Part shown: positions 31,066-38,706 of the stretch, one piece after another
How positions within the stretch are numbered: the stretch's first letter is position 1
How the letters are laid out: every line of letters starts with the position of its first letter
From: Pseudomonas moorei
GTDB lineage: Bacteria > Pseudomonadota > Gammaproteobacteria > Pseudomonadales > Pseudomonadaceae
Reading direction: 5' to 3'
NCBI RefSeq assembly: GCF_008801475.1
Contig: NZ_VZPP01000006.1
Coordinates: 62,001 to 126,000 of the forward strand
Length of the DNA: 64,000 nucleotides
Program-made: the position numbers and the translations under genes
Notes under the pieces: model-generated
What the model saw: only the letters and a program-made list of their open reading frames with translations
Told to the model about the DNA's origin: nothing
The model's database searches: none

Positions 31066-31081
31066 TGCAAATAGCTCGCCA
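31066..31081 (-). promoter_or_regulatory. Sigma-54-like promoter of mcoA
   Basis: On the minus strand the sequence is TGGCGA-GCTAT-TTGCA, giving the invariant GG (-24) and GC (-12) ten bases apart and a perfect TTGCA -12 element (consensus TGGCAC-N5-TTGCA). The predicted start site is about 28 bases before the mcoA ATG. A CCCC-N6-GGGG-type palindrome lies 100 bases upstream. Confidence 0.7.
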
Positions 31082-31180
31082 AATTTGTAACAGCGTTATA
31101 CGAAAGAATTAATACACGCTGAAACAATGGCTTATCAACATCAATGTGCCATGACCTGAAAAAAACGACTGGGGAATGGC

Positions 31181-31198
31181 ACCCGCTAGCGGGGAAAG
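31181..31198. promoter_or_regulatory. Candidate MnxR enhancer site upstream of mcoA
   Basis: ACCC-GCTAGC-GGGGAAAG, containing the perfect 12-base palindrome CCCGCTAGCGGG. It fits the CCCC-N6-GGGGAAA pattern found before three other promoters of the island. A further GGGGAA half-site is at 31171-31176. It is 100 bases from the -24 element of the mcoA promoter, a normal distance for an NtrC-class enhancer. Confidence 0.55.
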
Positions 31199-31211
31199 TT
31201 CGTCCCCATTT

Positions 31212-32660
31212 TCAGGGAATCAGCTTGAACGTCAGACGGACACGCGTGCCCTCGCCTTCACGGCTATCCAGGGCCACCGTGCCGCCAAAACGCTCCATGA
31301 TTCGCTTGACCAGCAGCAGCCCGACTCCGAGCCCGCCCTGCTTGGTGCTGAAGAACGGCCGGAACGCCATGGCACGCTGCTCCGCGTTCATGCCTTTGCC
31401 GGTATCGCTCATCACCAGGCACACGCGGCGGGCATCGATCGGCTTCAGGCTGATGGTCAGCGTTCCGCCTTCGTCCATGGCCTCCAGGGCATTGGCCAGC
31501 AAACTGTTGAGGATCTGCGTCAGTTGCACCTTTTGGCTCAACACCATGGGCGTGTCCTGAGGCTCGAACACGACGTTGATCCCGGCCCTGGCGATCTGCT
31601 GCTCAAACGCCGCGAGGCTGTCAAGCAACACCGCGACCAGGTTCACCGGCTCGGCTTCGTCGCTCAGCGGTCGCAAGGATTGCAGCAACTCGCGCACCCA
31701 CTTCGACATGCGATCGACCTGACCGATGATGTCGTTGATGTTCTTGTGCGCAGGCCCGCCGTCGAACTCCAGGGCCAGTTCGGCGCTTGAGCGAATGGTC
31801 GCCAGCGGGTTGCGCAAACTGTGGGCGACCGCCGATGACATCTCGCCCAGGGCGACAAAGGTTTCGTTGGTGATCAATTGCTTTTGCTGCTGCGCCAGCA
31901 GAATCGCCGCCCGCCGCACAATCCAGTAAAGGCCCAGGTAAATCAGCCCACCACCCAGGGCCGTGGCCAGCCAGATCAGCACCAGGCCGCGCGCCATGCG
32001 CTGGATCAGGTCCTGGGGTTCCTTGTAGATCTCGACCATCGCGGTGACCTTGTCGCCATCGGCATCGAACAGTGGAATGTAGTTCTCGATGAAGATGTAT
32101 TGCGGTGGCGTCACGAACTTCTGTTCCATGCGGGTCTTGTCCACATCGTGGTAACTGGCCGAAACCGGCGTCATTGAGGCGAAGGCCCGATCCAGGTCTT
32201 CATCGGCATGAATGGTGGTGCCCATCAAGGCCGGGTTGGTCGACCAGATCACCATGCGGTCAGGGGCATAGACGTTGGCCAGGATCACGTCCGGCAAGTG
32301 CGAGAGGTGGTCGAGGAATTCGCCACGGGCATTGGCCCGGGCCATTGGGTCGACATCGGGAAAGTCGCGGTCTTTGCGCGGGTCGAGCAATTCACCCATG
32401 GTCCGCACGTTGGGGATCGACACATGGCGCACCTCGGCCGAGGCAATCGCGGTCAGGAACTGCGAGGTCAATAACGCATCGCGCTGCACGCTTTCGGTAA
32501 TCACGAACCTGGTCGATACCGAGCCGAGCGCCACCGCCACCGTACCGATCACCGCCATGCTGATGAGCGAAAACCAGCGCAGCAGATTGAACGGCCGCTT
32601 GCGCCTGCTCAAGCGGATGTCGCCCTTATCGGACTCCAGCGTTTTTGCCTGCATGGTCAT
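31212..32660 (-). CDS. mnxS2: Second MnxS-type sensor histidine kinase
   Basis: A 482-residue paralogue of the kinase at 25489-26982, with the same layout: span 1 near residues 27-50, periplasmic region to about 230, span 2, then H-box SSAVAHSLRNPLATIRSSAEL (His about 276), LLANALEAM, SDTGKGM and GGLGVGLLLVKRIMERF. The strikingly similar periplasmic segment (SASYHDVDKTRMEQKF..YIFIENYIPLF) suggests a common class of ligand. In P. putida GB-1 two such kinases feed one regulator, MnxR. No second regulator gene adjoins, consistent with that wiring. It is divergent from the secreted-protein/curli operon. Confidence 0.8.
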   Translation of the reverse strand: MTMQAKTLESDKGDIRLSRRKRPFNLLRWFSLISMAVIGTVAVALGSVSTRFVITESVQRDALLTSQFLTAIASAEVRHVSIPNVRTMGELLDPRKDRDFPDVDPMARANARGEFLDHLSHLPDVILANVYAPDRMVIWSTNPALMGTTIHADEDLDRAFASMTPVSASYHDVDKTRMEQKFVTPPQYIFIENYIPLFDADGDKVTAMVEIYKEPQDLIQRMARGLVLIWLATALGGGLIYLGLYWIVRRAAILLAQQQKQLITNETFVALGEMSSAVAHSLRNPLATIRSSAELALEFDGGPAHKNINDIIGQVDRMSKWVRELLQSLRPLSDEAEPVNLVAVLLDSLAAFEQQIARAGINVVFEPQDTPMVLSQKVQLTQILNSLLANALEAMDEGGTLTISLKPIDARRVCLVMSDTGKGMNAEQRAMAFRPFFSTKQGGLGVGLLLVKRIMERFGGTVALDSREGEGTRVRLTFKLIP

Positions 32661-32773
32661 CGACGTTTTTCCGAAAAACCCCTAGAGGGTTTATAGCCCA
32701 CTGCTGGCAGTTTGCCCGAAGTTGGGTTTCATCCCCCCCACCCTTTCCCCACTGTCGCACCATCCCCATCTGC

Positions 32774-32791
32774 CCCCAATGTTGGGGAAAG
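32774..32791. promoter_or_regulatory. Candidate MnxR enhancer site upstream of the secreted-protein/csgBA operon
   Basis: CCCC-AATGTT-GGGGAAAG; the palindrome core is identical to the site upstream of mnxG at 63387. A TTTCCCCAC half-site lies about 20-30 bases further upstream. The site centre is about 96 bases before the -24 element at 32877. Confidence 0.6.
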
Positions 32792-32876
32792 AGGCCCGTT
32801 CCCTTTATCGGGCCAGGTTCTGCGCCTGTGTCACAAACGCCTGTATCGCGGGGCTCTCAGGGGTATTTCCAACGAT

Positions 32877-32892
32877 TGGTATGGAAGTTGCC
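32877..32892 (+). promoter_or_regulatory. Sigma-54-like promoter of the secreted-protein/csgBA operon
   Basis: TGGTAT-GGAAG-TTGCC keeps the GG-N10-GC spacing and the TTGC -12 element. It lies 58 bases upstream of the ATG at 32951 and downstream of the candidate enhancer at 32774, consistent with MnxR control of the amyloid operon. Confidence 0.6.
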
Positions 32893-32950
32893 GAAGCCCT
32901 GCCAACTGACCCATCCCCAAGGGGCAGGTACTTCGATAGAGGGAATACTC

Positions 32951-34297
32951 ATGCACCCTTTACTGTCCAAAACCGCGACTGCCCTGGTCGTCACCGCTCT
33001 GGCCCAAGGCGTTGCCCAGGCAGCGCTGTTTGCCGTCGACCCCGGACCCTATTTACCCGCCATTGGCTCCTTCGCGTCCTGGTACCAGGACACCCATGGC
33101 CGCACGCTCGATTTGTGCCTGTCCAAGGCCGTCAGTTCGCGGGTCCCCAGCGCGCCGGGGGCCCCCACCTACATGTGCAATCTGCTGCCGGCTCCCGGGA
33201 TCTTCGACGACACGAAACCGGTAGTTTTCCCGACCAACTTCCCCGATGAAGCGTTCTGGTTCACCGGCGACGGCTCGATCGTCGATGCCGCCCGCGGGAT
33301 CGACCTGACCTACGTCAGCGCCGTCGAAGCCGCCTTCAGCGGTGGCGACCCGGTCGAAGGCGACCAGATCAGCTTCGCCCGCATCCGCATTCGCGTCGAC
33401 GTGCCCACCGCTGGCACCTACGTCATCACCCACCCCTACGGCGTCGAAGTCTTCAACGTCGACACCCCCGGGCGCCGGGCGATCAACATGACCCGGGACA
33501 TCGGGATTGGCGCACCGAAGACCTACGACGGCGCGCTTAAAGGTGACGTCGGGCCGTTCCTGCGCAGCGTTAATGGCCCCTACACCGAAACCAACCCGGT
33601 CACCGGTTCCGCCGAGCAATTCGTCGGCGACCCGAACCTGGTGGAAGCCTTCACCGGCAGCCCGTTCAATACCAACTACATCCGCATAGAAGGCCCCAAT
33701 GGCCTGGATCTGCGCACGACCGTGATGGCCATTTCCGGCAAGTTGTCGACGGTGACCCGGCCGACCCCGATGATCACCCAGCGCAGCACCTACTCGCGTA
33801 CGGCCGGCAGCAGTGCGCCTGTGGCCCATCAGGACGTTTTCGTCCTGGCCCCGCCACCGCCCGCCAAAGTGACCCTGGACAGCAACAACCCGGTGCTCAA
33901 CTTCTCCGAGGCTGACACCACCGGCAGCTGGTACGCCCAGTCCTCCACCAACCCGACGTTGCCAAGCACCCTGCAGGTGACCGCCGACAACCACCTGGCC
34001 ATCCCCAGCAGCACACCGACCACATTGCCCATCCCCCTGACCGACCTGGTGGTGATTTCACGCGCCGAGTACAGCCTGAGCACCGGACAAATCACCGTGG
34101 TCGCCTCCACCAGCGATGAAACATCACCGCCCGTGCTCACCGCCACTTCCGCCAGCGGAGCAACCATCGGTGCCTTGAGTGGCGATGGCGCGGTGAAAAC
34201 CCTGTCCACCGGGATCTCACCGATTCCACCGGCCAAGGTTCAGGTGACGTCATCCAATGGCGGCAGCGATACCGAAGAAGTGGTCATCGTGCAATGA
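32951..34297 (+). CDS. Secreted protein with novel N-terminal domain, curli-operon paralogue 1
   Basis: A 448-residue exported protein (signal peptide ending GVAQA-AL). An N-terminal domain of about 260 residues is shared with the next gene: AVDPGPY, WYQDTHGRTLDLC, AVSSRVPS, YMCNLLPAPGIFDDT, GDQISFARIRIRVDVP, ITHPYGVEVFNVDTPGRRAIN and GPFLRSVNGPYTE. Two Cys (LDLC and YMC) are conserved in both. The remainder is Thr/Ser/Pro-rich beta-type sequence ending VTSSNGGSDTEEVVIVQ. GAGGG precedes the ATG. It is the first gene of a five-kilobase operon that ends with csgB and csgA, so it is probably a matrix or cell-surface protein. Function is unknown. Confidence 0.75.
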   Translation: MHPLLSKTATALVVTALAQGVAQAALFAVDPGPYLPAIGSFASWYQDTHGRTLDLCLSKAVSSRVPSAPGAPTYMCNLLPAPGIFDDTKPVVFPTNFPDEAFWFTGDGSIVDAARGIDLTYVSAVEAAFSGGDPVEGDQISFARIRIRVDVPTAGTYVITHPYGVEVFNVDTPGRRAINMTRDIGIGAPKTYDGALKGDVGPFLRSVNGPYTETNPVTGSAEQFVGDPNLVEAFTGSPFNTNYIRIEGPNGLDLRTTVMAISGKLSTVTRPTPMITQRSTYSRTAGSSAPVAHQDVFVLAPPPPAKVTLDSNNPVLNFSEADTTGSWYAQSSTNPTLPSTLQVTADNHLAIPSSTPTTLPIPLTDLVVISRAEYSLSTGQITVVASTSDETSPPVLTATSASGATIGALSGDGAVKTLSTGISPIPPAKVQVTSSNGGSDTEEVVIVQ

Positions 34298-34332
34298 ACG
34301 CTCACATGCCCAGATCCCCATCAGGAGGCATC

Positions 34333-36585
34333 ATGAACAATTGGCCACGCCTGGCGCTCAACGCCCTGGGACTGACTCTTTCGCTGTCCGGCAGTGCTTT
34401 CGCGCAACTCGCTGCCGTCGACCCTGGCCCCTATACCTTTGCCACCGGGAAATTCCCGATCTGGTATCAGGACAACAACCTGCTGTCGATGGAACTGTGC
34501 CAGTCCCGGGCCGTGAGCTCGCGGGTGGCGGCTGCCACACCACCGGCCTACATGTGCACCCTGCTGCCGACTCCGGGCATTTTCGACGACACCTTGCCGA
34601 TGGTGTTCCCGGATAACTGGCCAGACGAATCGTTCTGGTTCCTCGCCGACGCCACCATTCCCAACAACGCCGCCGGCTATGGAATGGATGCCTACGTGGC
34701 GGGCGTCGAAGCGGCATTCGCCGGAGGCAGCCCACTCGATGGCGATCAAATCAGCTTTGCGCGGATCCGCATGCGGATCAACGTGCCTGTAGCCGGCACC
34801 TACACCATCACCCATCCCTATGGTGTTGAAACGGTCAACGTCACCACGCCCGGACGGCGCGCCATCAATATCACCCGGGACATCGGCGTCGGGGCACCGG
34901 GGGTTTTCAACGGTGCATTGAACGGTGCGATCGGGCCATTCCTGCGCAGCGTCAACGGGCCCTACACCGAAGTGAACCCCGACACCGGGGCCATCGAGAC
35001 CTTCGTCGGCGACCCGAACCTCACCGAACAGGTCACCGGCAGCCCCAACAACACCAACTTCGTGCGCATCCAGGGCCCCGCCGGGACCATCGAGACCAAC
35101 CTCTTCACCGTGTCCGGCAAAGTCCTCGATAACCGGGCGCAGACCGCGGTCGAACTCAACCGCGCCACCTACCGCCGCACCACATCGGGCACCGGCACCA
35201 GCACCAGCACCCGGGTCGAAGTCTTCGGCAAAGCCGACAACAGCTCCACGCTGTGCTTCCGCGAAACCGTCGCCCTGGTCCCAGGCCCACCGCCAAGCCC
35301 CTGCCTGACCAACCTGGTCGGCGACGGTACCGGATTGTTCTTCGGCCAGCGCCTTTTCAACGGCCCCGTGCCTGCGGTGGTGGTGCTCACCGCCACCAAC
35401 CCGACCGGCTCCACTCGCCCGACCGCCGTGTCGAGCAAGCTCAGTGACCTGGTGAAAATCCAGACGGCTCGCTACAACTGGAGCAATCACAGCCTGCTGA
35501 TCGAGGCGACGTCCAGCGACGAAGTGGCGGTTCCGGACATGGTCGCTCAAGGCCATGGCCGACTGTCGAAGTCCGGCACCCTGCAAAGCCTGACCGTGGC
35601 GGATCTGCCACAACCACCGGCCACGGTCACCGTCAAATCCGCCGCCGGCGGCAGCGACACCGAGCCGGTGGTGGTGGTCGGTACCGCACCGGACAGTGGC
35701 GAGAACCAGGCGCCGATCGCCGTGGCCGACAGCGGCAGCACCAGCTTCGGCGTGCCGATCACCCTCAACCTGCTGGCCAACGACAACGACCCGGATGGCA
35801 ACGTGCCGCTGAGCATCACCGCGCTCACTCAACCGGCCGCCGGCCAGGGCACGGTGGCATTGAGCGGATCGACCGCCGTCATCTACACCCCGCCAGCCGT
35901 GGTCAATGCACCACTGACCACGACCTTCACCTACAAGGCTCAAGACGTCAAAGGCCTGGCCTCGGCCAATCCTGCGACGGTGACCATTACCGTGGCGCCC
36001 AACCAGCCTCCGGTAGCCGTCGCCGACAGCGTCGCGACCCTGGGTGTGGCGATTCCGATCAGCGTGCTGGCCAACGATACCGATCCGGAAGGCAACGTAC
36101 CGCTCGCCGTCGCCAGCTTCACCCAACCACCGACAGGTCGCGGCACCGTCAGCAGTAATGGCACGGTCCTGACCTACACCCCACCGGCCACGATCACCAC
36201 GGCCTTCACCACGACCTTCAGCTACTTCGCCCGGGACAGCTTCGGTGCTGTGTCGACGACGCCGGCCACGGTCACGGTGCAAGTCTCGCCACGGCCTGCT
36301 GCGGAAACCTTCACGGTGACCACGGCCACGGTGTCCGCCCGTTCCAACAACCGCTTCACCTGGGACTTCGCGGGTACCTCATCGGTGACCACCGGCAACA
36401 CCATCACCATCCAGGTCAGCACCCCGACCGGGCTGCAAACCCTGGGCACTACCACGGTGCCGGTGACCGGTCGCTGGAGACTGACAGTGAACAACACCAC
36501 CACGGTGATTCCGTCGGCGAACCCGACAGCCACCATCACCTCGTCCCAAGGCACCGTGCGCACCGTGTCGGTGATCTCCAACTGA
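34333..36585 (+). CDS. Secreted protein with novel N-terminal domain and Ig-like repeats, curli-operon paralogue 2
   Basis: A 750-residue exported protein (signal ending GSAFA-QL). Its first ~280 residues align throughout with the previous protein. The middle carries SSKLSDLVKIQTARY and a SAAGGSDTEPVVVV stretch also shared with that protein. From about residue 470 follow two tandem cadherin-like/Ig-fold repeats (NQAPIAVADSGSTSFG..LLANDNDPDGNVP and NQPPVAVADSVATLG..VLANDTDPEGNVP), whose D-x-D-P-x-G-N motifs suggest calcium binding, then a Thr-rich beta domain. The start at 34333 is set by AGGAGG; an in-frame ATG at 34294 overlaps the previous stop. Likely an adhesin-like matrix component; exact role unknown. 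Confidence 0.75.
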   Translation: MNNWPRLALNALGLTLSLSGSAFAQLAAVDPGPYTFATGKFPIWYQDNNLLSMELCQSRAVSSRVAAATPPAYMCTLLPTPGIFDDTLPMVFPDNWPDESFWFLADATIPNNAAGYGMDAYVAGVEAAFAGGSPLDGDQISFARIRMRINVPVAGTYTITHPYGVETVNVTTPGRRAINITRDIGVGAPGVFNGALNGAIGPFLRSVNGPYTEVNPDTGAIETFVGDPNLTEQVTGSPNNTNFVRIQGPAGTIETNLFTVSGKVLDNRAQTAVELNRATYRRTTSGTGTSTSTRVEVFGKADNSSTLCFRETVALVPGPPPSPCLTNLVGDGTGLFFGQRLFNGPVPAVVVLTATNPTGSTRPTAVSSKLSDLVKIQTARYNWSNHSLLIEATSSDEVAVPDMVAQGHGRLSKSGTLQSLTVADLPQPPATVTVKSAAGGSDTEPVVVVGTAPDSGENQAPIAVADSGSTSFGVPITLNLLANDNDPDGNVPLSITALTQPAAGQGTVALSGSTAVIYTPPAVVNAPLTTTFTYKAQDVKGLASANPATVTITVAPNQPPVAVADSVATLGVAIPISVLANDTDPEGNVPLAVASFTQPPTGRGTVSSNGTVLTYTPPATITTAFTTTFSYFARDSFGAVSTTPATVTVQVSPRPAAETFTVTTATVSARSNNRFTWDFAGTSSVTTGNTITIQVSTPTGLQTLGTTTVPVTGRWRLTVNNTTTVIPSANPTATITSSQGTVRTVSVISN

Positions 36586-36591
36586 GCCCTT

Positions 36592-36619
36592 GCCCCATCG
36601 ACTCCCGGGTCGATGGGGC
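36592..36619 (+). other. Intercistronic RNA hairpin before csgB
   Basis: GCCCCATCGAC pairs perfectly with GTCGATGGGGC (11 bp) around a six-base loop. There is no U-run, so it is not a simple terminator. Placed between a matrix-protein gene and csgB, it could stabilise or attenuate the curli part of the transcript. Confidence 0.6.
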
Positions 36620-36644
36620 TGGCCGCTTCCCACAGGACAACGCC

Positions 36645-37106
36645 ATGAACCTGTCGACCGCCACCCTGCTCTGCCTGCTTCTGCTTTGCAGCAGTGCAGG
36701 TGTGCGCGCCGACGATTTGATGGAGAACGACGACCTGGCCCCTGCCGCCGATCTCGGCGAGCTGCCACCACCGATCGGCCAGCACGCACTGATCGACCAG
36801 AACGGCCAGGCCAACATCGCGCTGTTGCAGCAGAACGGTCAGTCGCTGCTCGGCCAGATCGTGCAGTCGGGCAGCAATCAGGAAGCTTTCATCCTGCAAC
36901 AAGGCAGCGACCTGATGGCATTGATCACCCAGCAAGGTTCGGGCAACGCCGCTTCGATCATCCAGAGCGGCAGCCACAACCGCGCGCAAATCGCCCAGAA
37001 CGGCAACAACAACGACGCCAGCATCGAACAGGCCGGCTCAGGACAGCAAAGCGCCGTCACCCAGGCCGGCAACGGCATGAGCGTATCGGTCAAACAATAT
37101 CGCTAA
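36645..37106 (+). CDS. csgB: Curli nucleator/minor curlin (CsgB-like)
   Basis: A 153-residue secreted curlin (signal ending GVRA-DD). After an acidic spacer (ENDDLAPAADLGELPPP) come repeats of the amyloid pattern Q-x-G-x-x-N-x-A-x3-Q: IDQNGQANIALLQQ, VQSGSNQEAFILQQ, TQQGSGNAASIIQ, IQSGSHNRAQIAQ and EQAGSGQQSAVTQ, ending in the basic tail SVSVKQYR. It is E. coli CsgB size, and a basic C-terminus is what tethers CsgB to the cell surface. It lies 28 bases before csgA. Export would depend on csgE, csgF and csgG at 41.6-43.3 kb. Confidence 0.88.
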   Translation: MNLSTATLLCLLLLCSSAGVRADDLMENDDLAPAADLGELPPPIGQHALIDQNGQANIALLQQNGQSLLGQIVQSGSNQEAFILQQGSDLMALITQQGSGNAASIIQSGSHNRAQIAQNGNNNDASIEQAGSGQQSAVTQAGNGMSVSVKQYR

Positions 37107-37133
37107 AGCACTGCACCACTTGGAGGTTTCACC

Positions 37134-38582
37134 ATGTTCAAACTGACGCCCCTCACCGCCGCCATCCTGGTCATTGTCAGTGCCCAGGCCCTTGCCGACG
37201 ACAGCGTGTCCACGCAGAACCAGTCCGGTACCGCCAACATCGCCGATGTGAAGCAGACCTCGGCGCCATTCAGCACCGCCACCCAGCAGCAAACTGGCCA
37301 GGGCAATGATGCGGCCGCCGTGCAAGACACGGCCACCAGCACCATCAGCCAGACCCAGGTCGGCGACTACAACGCCGGCTATGCCGAGCAGTTGTTCGAG
37401 GACAACAGCACCATCACCCAGAACCAGAGCGGCAGTTTCAACACCAGCCATGCCAGCCAGTCGATCGGTGTCGGTGGCGGCGAAGCCCTGCAGCAACAGG
37501 AAGGCACTGGCAACTTCTCGTTCATCTACCAGGACAGTCAGGAAGGCACCACCGCCAAGACCTACCAGTACGGCGACAGCAACGAAGCCAACATCGAACA
37601 GATTCAACTGGGCACGGGCAACAACGCCGTGATCATCCAGTACGGCACCACCAACTACGCGACAGCCGAACAGATCGGCCAGATGGGCGGCCAGATCGAC
37701 ATCAACCAGGCCGGCAACACCAACTATGCCTATGGCGACCAGCGCAGCGGCACCGGTGGCAACCTGAGCATCAACCAGTACGGCGACGGCAACGGCACCG
37801 AAGTCTGGCAAGACACCCAGATCGGCGCCAAGGCCACCGTCACCCAATACGGGCAGACCAACGAAACCGTGGTCGACCAGAGCTTCGGCGAAAACAACGT
37901 CGCCAATGTGATGCAAGTCGGCGACCTCAACGCGATCTACGCCGACCAGTTCGACTCCGTCGGCTCGACCCTGGCGCTCTATCAAACCGGCACGAGCAAC
38001 GTGCATTTCACCTACCAGAGCGGCGACAGCCATGTGCTCAACGCCACCTCCTCGGGTACCGGCAACAAGGTCTACGCCAGCAACTGGAAAGGCCCGCAGA
38101 AAGGTGGCCAGTTCGGCAGCAACCAACGGGCGACCGTCAACCAGAACGGCACCAACAACGTCGCCAACTTCACCCAGAACGGCGTCGGCCACATCATGAC
38201 CACCAACCAGACCGGCACCGGCAACAAAACCACCGTGACCCAGGCCGATTCCTATAACGAGCTGTACTTCGACCAGAATGGCAGCGACAACATCCTCATC
38301 GCCGACCAGCGCGGCACCAACAACCTGGCCCAGGGCAGCAGCAACGGCAGCGGCAACAGCACCGAGTTCAACCAGGAAGGCAGCGGCAACCAGGCGTTCA
38401 CCGCGCAGCTGTATGGCGACGACAACGTCATCACCATCAAGCAGGCTGACAGCATGAACGTGGCTTATGTGACCCAGGGCGGCACTGGCAACATTGCCAG
38501 TGTTGATCAGAGCGGCATGGCGCAGACCGCCAGCGTGCAGCAGTTTGGTTCGGCGAACTCGGCGACGGTGTTGCAGAAGTAA
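37134..38582 (+). CDS. csgA: Major curlin, greatly extended CsgA-like amyloid protein
   Basis: A 482-residue secreted protein, about three times E. coli CsgA (151 aa). After a signal peptide (AQALA-DD), essentially the whole length is curlin-type repeats of about 22-23 residues, about twenty by eye, such as SINQYGDGNGTEVWQ, TVNQNGTNNVANFTQ, TTNQTGTGNKTTVTQ and EFNQEGSGNQAFTAQ. They are rich in Gln, Asn, Gly, Thr and many Tyr/Asp/Glu residues; the repeats are much less regular than in CsgA, so binding properties may differ along the fibre. TTGGAGG precedes the ATG. A strong terminator follows at 38600. Confidence 0.88.
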   Translation: MFKLTPLTAAILVIVSAQALADDSVSTQNQSGTANIADVKQTSAPFSTATQQQTGQGNDAAAVQDTATSTISQTQVGDYNAGYAEQLFEDNSTITQNQSGSFNTSHASQSIGVGGGEALQQQEGTGNFSFIYQDSQEGTTAKTYQYGDSNEANIEQIQLGTGNNAVIIQYGTTNYATAEQIGQMGGQIDINQAGNTNYAYGDQRSGTGGNLSINQYGDGNGTEVWQDTQIGAKATVTQYGQTNETVVDQSFGENNVANVMQVGDLNAIYADQFDSVGSTLALYQTGTSNVHFTYQSGDSHVLNATSSGTGNKVYASNWKGPQKGGQFGSNQRATVNQNGTNNVANFTQNGVGHIMTTNQTGTGNKTTVTQADSYNELYFDQNGSDNILIADQRGTNNLAQGSSNGSGNSTEFNQEGSGNQAFTAQLYGDDNVITIKQADSMNVAYVTQGGTGNIASVDQSGMAQTASVQQFGSANSATVLQK

Positions 38583-38599
38583 GTGCGTGGGGTGAAAAA

Positions 38600-38631
38600 A
38601 AACCGCGACCCTTGAGAGAGGGTCACGGTTT
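38600..38631 (+). terminator. Rho-independent-like terminator after csgA
   Basis: AAACCGCGACCC pairs with GGGTCACGGTTT (one mismatch, C opposite A) around an eight-base loop, beginning 18 bases after the csgA stop and preceded by an A-run. It should close the secreted-protein/csgBA operon and, read on the other strand, the Rhs gene facing it. Confidence 0.75.
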
Positions 38632-38706
38632 AGTGGGCTTGATACGTTCGAACCATATTATGGTTGACTGACAACCTCCGAAATTGAACGTGCTTGCGAG
38701 TTTTAT

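Noticed and set aside
31146..31182. TGGCAC at 31177 (plus) and at 31146-31151 (minus) as sigma-54 -24 elements
   Set aside because: Neither has GC exactly ten bases after the GG, so spacing fails; the promoter at 31066-31081 fits instead.
34321..38192. Long minus-strand frames opposite the secreted-protein and csgA genes
   Set aside because: Translations are Gly/Arg/Val/His-rich without signal peptides or domains, and the plus strand holds signal peptides and curlin repeats.
37134..38582. CRISPR-like or tandem DNA repeat array
   Set aside because: The periodicity is at protein level in curlin repeats; the DNA units are imperfect and have no spacer structure.
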